In this document: positions 7,005-10,175 of the stretch, piece after piece
Layout: every line of letters begins with the position of its first letter
How positions within the stretch are numbered: the first letter of the stretch is position 1
Assembly: GCA_027064285.1 (NCBI GenBank)
Contig: JAMOPX010000160.1
Location: forward strand, 1 to 10,175
Origin: Desulfobacterales bacterium
Lineage (GTDB): Bacteria > Desulfobacterota > DSM-4660 > Desulfatiglandales > JALVZP01
Direction of reading: 5' to 3'
Length of the DNA stretch: 10,175 nt
The notes under the pieces: generated by a model
What the model was told of the DNA's origin: nothing
The model's database searches: none
Seen by the model: the letters and a program-made list of their open reading frames with translations, nothing else
Position numbers and translations under genes: made by a program

Positions 7005-7940
7005 TTATAGAATATAACCCTCTTTGTCTCTTTTATAGGCAAATGATATTGCTAACAATCCAGAACTTATAAGTATAATTGATGAAGGAATTGGAACTGG
7101 AGTTCCACCTGTAATATGTATACAAGTAACACCTATTTGTTTTCTTCCATGATATTCTCCTCCCCATGTCATAGTATGAGGGCCTGGTGTCCATGTATCA
7201 TGTATATATATAATTTGTCCTTCTGTATCATATCCATAACCTAACATGGTATGTCCCTCTACATGAATAATGACAGGTCTTCCACTGTCAATTTCACTCA
7301 TAAAATCATTAAAGCTAAAGCCACCAGAAACGTATGTATCTACATATTGACTAAACATAGTTTTATCATGTGCTGGGTCGTGAGTTCCATATCCACAAGA
7401 GTCTATATACTTCCAAATTCCATAGAGCCCTGAACCAGTTTGTAATCTAAGATTATATATGTCTGCTATATAGAGCCGAGATGAGCTCAAAAAAAATCCA
7501 GTAAATCCATTAGGATTATCAACAGAATCCTGACTTGTCCCCATAAAATCAGCAAGGCTGTTAAAGTCGTGATATGGTGGAGGAGCATCGTCCCCTTTTG
7601 CTCCATACCCTTCTCTATAAAAATCAGCTATATGTTCAGGACTTGCTATGATATATTGAACATTATACTGCCATTTGCCAGGTATGCTCTCGAAAGTACT
7701 AAGTTCTGCTTTACCTCCAGGAACTAAGTTATCATATCTTAAACCATCATATCCATGAATATCATAATAACCAATGAGCATTCCAACAGCTGTGGGAGAG
7801 CATCCATACCACCACTTATAATCAGGAACATCGGAAAGAATTACTTGTTTTGCCTGCAGTACACTAATTTGAGAGATAACAAGCAAGAATAACAATAATA
7901 AATTTACAAATATTTGTTTAATACTTATTGTTTTTATCAT
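7005..7940 (-). CDS. Secreted C39-like cysteine peptidase homologue with PEP-CTERM-like tail
   Basis: A 311-residue exported protein. Residues 1-30 are a signal peptide with hydrophobic core NLLLLFLLVISQISVL and cleavage near Ala30. The body resembles C39-like (papain-fold) peptidases: DVPDYKWWYGCSPTAVGM (37-54) supplies the candidate nucleophile Cys47, EGHTMLGYGYD the His at 230, and YIHDTW the Asp at 248, giving a plausible Cys-His-Asp triad. The C-terminus is a sorting signal of PEP-CTERM type in variant form: VPIPSS (282-287), hydrophobic IILISSGLLAISFAY, then KRDK. Such tails are normally processed by an exosortase; none is encoded here. AGGAGG lies 7 bases before the ATG. It stands alone on the minus strand, diverging from the next PEP-CTERM gene across 821 bases. 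Activity and substrate are not shown; it may bind without cleaving. Confidence 0.85.
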   Translation of the reverse strand: MIKTISIKQIFVNLLLLFLLVISQISVLQAKQVILSDVPDYKWWYGCSPTAVGMLIGYYDIHGYDGLRYDNLVPGGKAELSTFESIPGKWQYNVQYIIASPEHIADFYREGYGAKGDDAPPPYHDFNSLADFMGTSQDSVDNPNGFTGFFLSSSRLYIADIYNLRLQTGSGLYGIWKYIDSCGYGTHDPAHDKTMFSQYVDTYVSGGFSFNDFMSEIDSGRPVIIHVEGHTMLGYGYDTEGQIIYIHDTWTPGPHTMTWGGEYHGRKQIGVTCIHITGGTPVPIPSSIILISSGLLAISFAYKRDKEGYIL

Positions 7941-8051
7941 TTTAAACCTCCTTTTTGCTTTATTTGAAATTATTTATTGTCTTTATTCTTCTGTTCGGAA
8001 TATAGGAAGAAACTTTCGGCAGAGTTCCTTTAAACTAGGCGGAGTAGAATA

Positions 8052-8099
8052 GGGATATCCAAAGAAAGACAAGGATGAAAGCTCCCTTTTGGGATATCC
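8052..8099. repeat. Paired GGGATATCC sites
   Basis: GGGATATCC occurs at 8052-8060 and 8091-8099; each contains the palindrome GGATATCC. The flanks CCAAAG and CTTTTGGG let the two pair as an imperfect hairpin. They lie 110 to 160 bases upstream of the C39-like gene. They could be a regulatory site; there is no direct evidence. Confidence 0.4.
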
Positions 8100-8182
8100 A
8101 GAAAACTAATTTTTCGAACATTATTTTTTTCTTGACGAAAATTATTAGTTAGCGAGTTCGGGTATGGTTTTGAGGATGTTTT

Positions 8183-8215
8183 TTTGTATACAAAGGGTGT
8201 TTTTTATGGTAGATG
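8183..8215. promoter_or_regulatory. GTATAC-centred palindrome (copy B)
   Basis: A perfect 12-bp palindrome TTTGTATACAAA (8183-8194) followed by GGGTGTTTTTTATGGTAGATG, matching copy A near 6283-6313 with few differences. It lies about 240 bases upstream of the C39-like gene start, almost the same distance and orientation as copy A relative to the fusion oxidoreductase start, and directly abuts the inverted-repeat element at 8217. It may be an operator or part of a dispersed element. Confidence 0.45.
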
Positions 8216-8221
8216 AAGCAG

Positions 8222-8286
8222 CAATTCTCGGTGAGTTTGTAGAGGTAGTATTTTAGGTAGTATTTAGAAGGAAACTCAAAAAAATA
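8222..8286 (+). repeat. Internal direct repeat, copy 1 (65 bp)
   Basis: Identical to 8428-8503 except that it lacks one 11-base unit. It holds two tandem GGTAGTATTTT(A)-type units and a GAGTTT/AAACTC inverted pair (8233-8238 with 8272-8277) that could form a small stem. Confidence 0.85.
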
Positions 8287-8427
8287 AAAAGTCTTTAAAA
8301 AGCTCTCCAGCCATCAAGGCTTTCTCTCTTTCACAGATATCTATGCTTATAATCTACTTTTTACCTTCAAGCGATATCCCAATAGCAGAGTATGGTAATG
8401 GTATAGGAATATACAGATGACTTTCAA

Positions 8428-8503
8428 CAATTCTCGGTGAGTTTGTAGAGGTAGTATTTTAGGTAGTATTTAGGTAGTATTTAGAAGGAAACTCAAAAAA
8501 ATA
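8428..8503 (+). repeat. Internal direct repeat, copy 2 (76 bp)
   Basis: Repeats 8222-8286 with one additional 11-base unit, so it holds three tandem GGTAGTATTT-type units instead of two. Upstream of CAATTCTCGG the match stops, so only part of the 16-bp terminal sequence is retained here. Confidence 0.85.
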
Positions 8504-8706
8504 GAAATTATTTTTTCGTAAAATTTGTCAAAAAAGATGTATAGAGAAGTTATCTAAGTGCTTATTATGAGAGTAAAAAATCAACAAAGTTGACCAGTTT
8601 CTGACCGAGAATTGCTGCTATAATATGTTTGGCATCGACAATAATCCAAAACTATTGTATAAATCATTTTTAGATTAGTTATGCTTGATGAGTAGAAAAA
8701 AAATGA

Positions 8707-8736
8707 TTGACATAAGAGAGAGAAAATGTTTTTATA
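8707..8736 (+). promoter_or_regulatory. Sigma-70-like promoter of the tandem PEP-CTERM gene
   Basis: A perfect TTGACA (8707-8712), an 18-base spacer and TTTATA (8731-8736) put the transcription start near 8743. That gives a short leader containing AGGAGG at 8749-8754, 7 bases before the ATG at 8762. Confidence 0.6.
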
Positions 8737-8761
8737 GAAATAAAAAAAAGGAGGTATAAAG

Positions 8762-9922
8762 ATGAAAAAGAGAGGGGTTATAGGATTAGGGGTGTTAATG
8801 TGTTTTTTTATGTTAATGGGTATGTCACATGCGGCGATGGTGAATCATTTTCTGCCAAAAGGGGAGCCGCAAGAGACAGTAACTGTAGATGCAAGCAATG
8901 GAGGTTTGCAAGGGAATTGGTATTTTGGAGTGTACGATTTTAATGGGCAAATGAGTCAAGGAAAACTACTTCTGCAAGGTGATTCTATGTTAAGGGCTCA
9001 ATTTCATGTAAGGTGGGATGGAAATCAAAATCAATATGTGCTTACAGTAGATACGGGAGTTAATGCTGGGGAAGAGCTGACTTTAGGTGATACTAAAGAT
9101 TTTAGTTTCTTTTTCTTTGATGGTACTACTTACTATCAGCCAGATTGTATAACTCACAATAATAATGAACCTTATTCATACTTCTTTGCATTGAATGCTA
9201 TAGGAAATACTCCAAGGCAAATTGTACAAGGAAATGATATTCAAGCTGTCCCTGCTCCAAGAAGTGTTCTGCTTTTGTTGTCAGGTATGTTAGGATTAAT
9301 TGGATTTGTTAGGAGGAGTGATGAGATGAAGAAAGTTTTGATGATATTAATTGGATGTCTTATTTTGGTTAGCCCTGCTATAGCAACAGCAGTGGTTGCT
9401 GATGATAGTAATTGGTTTGTTCCGAGATATCCTGCGGACCAGGATGATGTAGATGTAAGTTATAATGCGGGATGGAATGGTCTGCAACAAGGATGGGATT
9501 TTGGTGTATATGATTACAATGGTCAGCCAAGCAATGGAATTATACTTTTGTCTGGAGGAAATAATAATGAGGGTGCTTCGTTTATAGTAAAAGACATAGG
9601 AAATGGTAATTACCAATTAGAAGTTACTGCAGGGCCATCAGGTATTATTGGGCAGACATTAAATCTAGGGGATACTCCGGATTTTAGCTTTTTTATGAAA
9701 AATGGTAATACTTACTATACCGATCTGGCTATAAAAGAGTTAGGTTCAGATATGTATAAGTTTTGGTATTCTACTAGTAATCTTTGGTCTGGATATGTGA
9801 CTGGCTTTGATTTATTGCAGAAACACCCGGGGGGAGGTAATGTTCCTATCCCAAGTTCACTTTTACTTCTTTTTTCCGGAATTGGGGGGACTTTCTTTTT
9901 TAGAAGGAGAAAAGAAGCTTAA
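8762..9922 (+). CDS. Two paralogous PEP-CTERM proteins in one open frame
   Basis: A 386-residue frame made of two homologous secreted proteins. Unit 1 (1-188): signal peptide MKKRGVIGLGVLMCFFMLMG ending SHA; body with GLQGNWYFGVYDFNGQ (48-63) and LGDTKDFSFF (108-117); PEP-CTERM-like tail VPAPRS (163-168), hydrophobic LLLLSGMLGLIGFV, then RR. Unit 2 (189-386): a new signal peptide MKKVLMILIGCLILVSPAIA; GLQQGWDFGVYDYNGQ (240-255) and LGDTPDFSFF (302-311); tail VPIPSS (361-366), LLLLFSGIGGTFFF, RRRK. A sorting signal and signal peptide in mid-protein make no sense in one mature chain, so this is most likely two genes whose separating stop is missing. The cellular role is unknown; the domain is an uncharacterised, probably beta-rich secreted module. 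AGGAGG precedes the first ATG by 7 bases. Confidence 0.85.
   Translation: MKKRGVIGLGVLMCFFMLMGMSHAAMVNHFLPKGEPQETVTVDASNGGLQGNWYFGVYDFNGQMSQGKLLLQGDSMLRAQFHVRWDGNQNQYVLTVDTGVNAGEELTLGDTKDFSFFFFDGTTYYQPDCITHNNNEPYSYFFALNAIGNTPRQIVQGNDIQAVPAPRSVLLLLSGMLGLIGFVRRSDEMKKVLMILIGCLILVSPAIATAVVADDSNWFVPRYPADQDDVDVSYNAGWNGLQQGWDFGVYDYNGQPSNGIILLSGGNNNEGASFIVKDIGNGNYQLEVTAGPSGIIGQTLNLGDTPDFSFFMKNGNTYYTDLAIKELGSDMYKFWYSTSNLWSGYVTGFDLLQKHPGGGNVPIPSSLLLLFSGIGGTFFFRRRKEA
9311..9316 (+). promoter_or_regulatory. Internal ribosome binding site within the fused PEP-CTERM frame
   Basis: A perfect AGGAGG, 9 bases before ATG 9326. In the fused frame it encodes the Arg-Arg closing unit 1. TGATGA stands just after it (9319-9324) in another frame, as expected of the original stop of unit 1. 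Confidence 0.7.
9326..9922 (+). CDS. Second PEP-CTERM protein, probable independent translation unit
   Basis: Starting at ATG 9326 (Met189 of the longer frame) gives a complete 198-residue secreted protein: signal peptide MKKVLMILIGCLILVSPAIA with cleavage near ATA, the shared module (GWDFGVYDYNGQ, LGDTPDFSFF), a glycine-rich linker (HPGGGN) and the tail VPIPSS-LLLLFSGIGGTFFF-RRRK. Its own AGGAGG at the right distance argues that the cell makes it separately, whether or not unit 1 reads through. This is an alternative reading of the 3' half of the 8762-9922 frame, not an additional gene. Confidence 0.65.
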   Translation: MKKVLMILIGCLILVSPAIATAVVADDSNWFVPRYPADQDDVDVSYNAGWNGLQQGWDFGVYDYNGQPSNGIILLSGGNNNEGASFIVKDIGNGNYQLEVTAGPSGIIGQTLNLGDTPDFSFFMKNGNTYYTDLAIKELGSDMYKFWYSTSNLWSGYVTGFDLLQKHPGGGNVPIPSSLLLLFSGIGGTFFFRRRKEA

Positions 9923-9941
9923 AATGTGATGAGCCTAATTA

Positions 9942-9976
9942 AGGGCAGGTCCTAGAGGTGAGAAGGGGCCTGTCCT
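9942..9976 (+). terminator. Terminator-like hairpin after the PEP-CTERM genes
   Basis: AGGGCAGG (9942-9949) pairs with CCTGTCCT (9969-9976), 8 bp including one G-U, followed by ATATTTATT. It lies 20 bases past the stop. The U-tract is poor, so it may act as an mRNA-stabilising stem or a weak terminator. Confidence 0.5.
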
Positions 9977-10086
9977 ATATTTATTCTGTAAAATTTGATA
10001 TTTTTTGGACTACACTAAAAAGAAAATATAAAAGAAAAACAAGTTGTTACAAAATGAAAAAAACTATTATATTAACTAGTGCTCCA

Positions 10087-10175
10087 TCAAGGCTCAAAGT
10101 TAAATTTGGAGTCTCCCATAGAGAAGAATTCCCTAAAGGGAGAAAAAGTCGAGTTAAGGTTGCAAGAATATAAAC
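10087..10175 (+). repeat. Dispersed repeat, copy 2 (runs to the window edge)
   Basis: Matches 6337-6437 on the same strand through AAAGTTAAATTT, GAGTCT, ATAGAGAA, AAAGTCGAGTTAA and TGCAA. The similarity reaches the last bases of the window, so its true right limit is not visible. No gene is supported in 9977-10175. Confidence 0.55.

Larger units (their letters stand above)
8217..8619. mobile_element. MITE-like element with 16-bp perfect terminal inverted repeats
   Basis: AGCAGCAATTCTCGGT at 8217-8232 and its exact reverse complement at 8604-8619 bound a 403-bp AT-rich segment with no intact gene. Inside, the left-end region recurs as a direct repeat (8222-8286 and 8428-8503). I see no clear target-site duplication (TAGATGA on the left, ATAATATG on the right), so insertion is inferred from the ends alone. 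Between the direct repeats, the reverse strand reads HLYIPIPLPYSAIGISLEGK and then a stop, possibly decayed coding sequence. The rest of 7941-8761 shows only regulatory-type motifs and no supportable gene. Confidence 0.5.

Noticed and set aside
8150..8170. GAGTTCGGG as a tRNA T-arm
   Set aside because: No acceptor stem, anticodon arm or CCA-like 3' end can be built around it.
8313..8421. Reverse-strand fragment reading HLYIPIPLPYSAIGISLEGK as a hypothetical gene
   Set aside because: It is interrupted by a stop, lacks a start and ribosome binding site, and matches no family I recognise; kept only as a note on the MITE-like element.
8222..8503. CRISPR array
   Set aside because: There are only two long repeats with a 141-base gap, no regular spacers and no cas genes; the short 11-base units are adjacent tandem copies.
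9347..9616. Minus-strand 89-residue frame within the PEP-CTERM gene
   Set aside because: It is antisense to the conserved module, with no ribosome binding site and no resemblance to a known family.
9958..10173. A 71-residue open frame after the PEP-CTERM genes
   Set aside because: It starts inside the terminator-like hairpin, shows no family resemblance, and its second half is the dispersed repeat, whose other copy is not open in that frame.

Overview
The window is AT-rich, uses strong AGGAGG-type ribosome binding sites, and carries genes typical of a Gram-negative, anaerobic, sulfur-metabolising bacterium. The clues are an iron-sulfur/flavin fusion protein with heterodisulfide-reductase-type CCG domains, an exported tandem-domain rhodanese, a YeiH-type transporter, and secreted proteins with PEP-CTERM-like tails, which imply an outer membrane and an exosortase. 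A Desulfobacterota or Nitrospirota relative would fit, but nothing here fixes the taxon.

Layout. (1) Bases 1-1273, plus strand: the 3' end of purM (cut by the window edge), a DUF523/TudS-like iron-sulfur protein and a stand-alone cyclic-nucleotide-binding-domain protein. The three reading frames overlap at each junction, so they look like one operon. A strong bidirectional terminator follows at 1312-1357. (2) Bases 6036-1360, minus strand: a compact three-gene operon encoding an 836-residue GltD-like/CCG fusion oxidoreductase, a periplasmic sulfurtransferase and a YeiH-family exporter, with gaps of 22 and 32 bases. A sigma-70-like promoter lies near 6152-6184. (3) Bases 6037-7004: intergenic DNA with a GTATAC-centred palindrome cluster, a dispersed repeat, and a frameshifted remnant of an IS630-family transposase on the minus strand. 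(4) Bases 7005-7940, minus strand: a secreted C39-like cysteine-peptidase homologue with a PEP-CTERM-like tail. (5) Bases 7941-8761: non-coding, repeat-rich DNA with a second copy of the palindrome motif and a roughly 400-bp element bounded by perfect 16-bp inverted repeats. (6) Bases 8762-9922, plus strand: one open frame that is plainly two paralogous PEP-CTERM proteins joined head to tail, with an internal sorting signal, ribosome binding site and signal peptide. (7) Bases 9923-10175: a terminator-like hairpin and a second copy of the dispersed repeat.

Functional reading. The minus-strand operon is best read as a sulfur/thiol redox module: cytoplasmic electron transfer from NAD(P)H through FAD and iron-sulfur centres, sulfane sulfur handling outside the inner membrane, and anion transport. 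That joint role is inferred from gene order. The right half is an accessory region for surface or secreted proteins that has been invaded and scrambled by small mobile elements.
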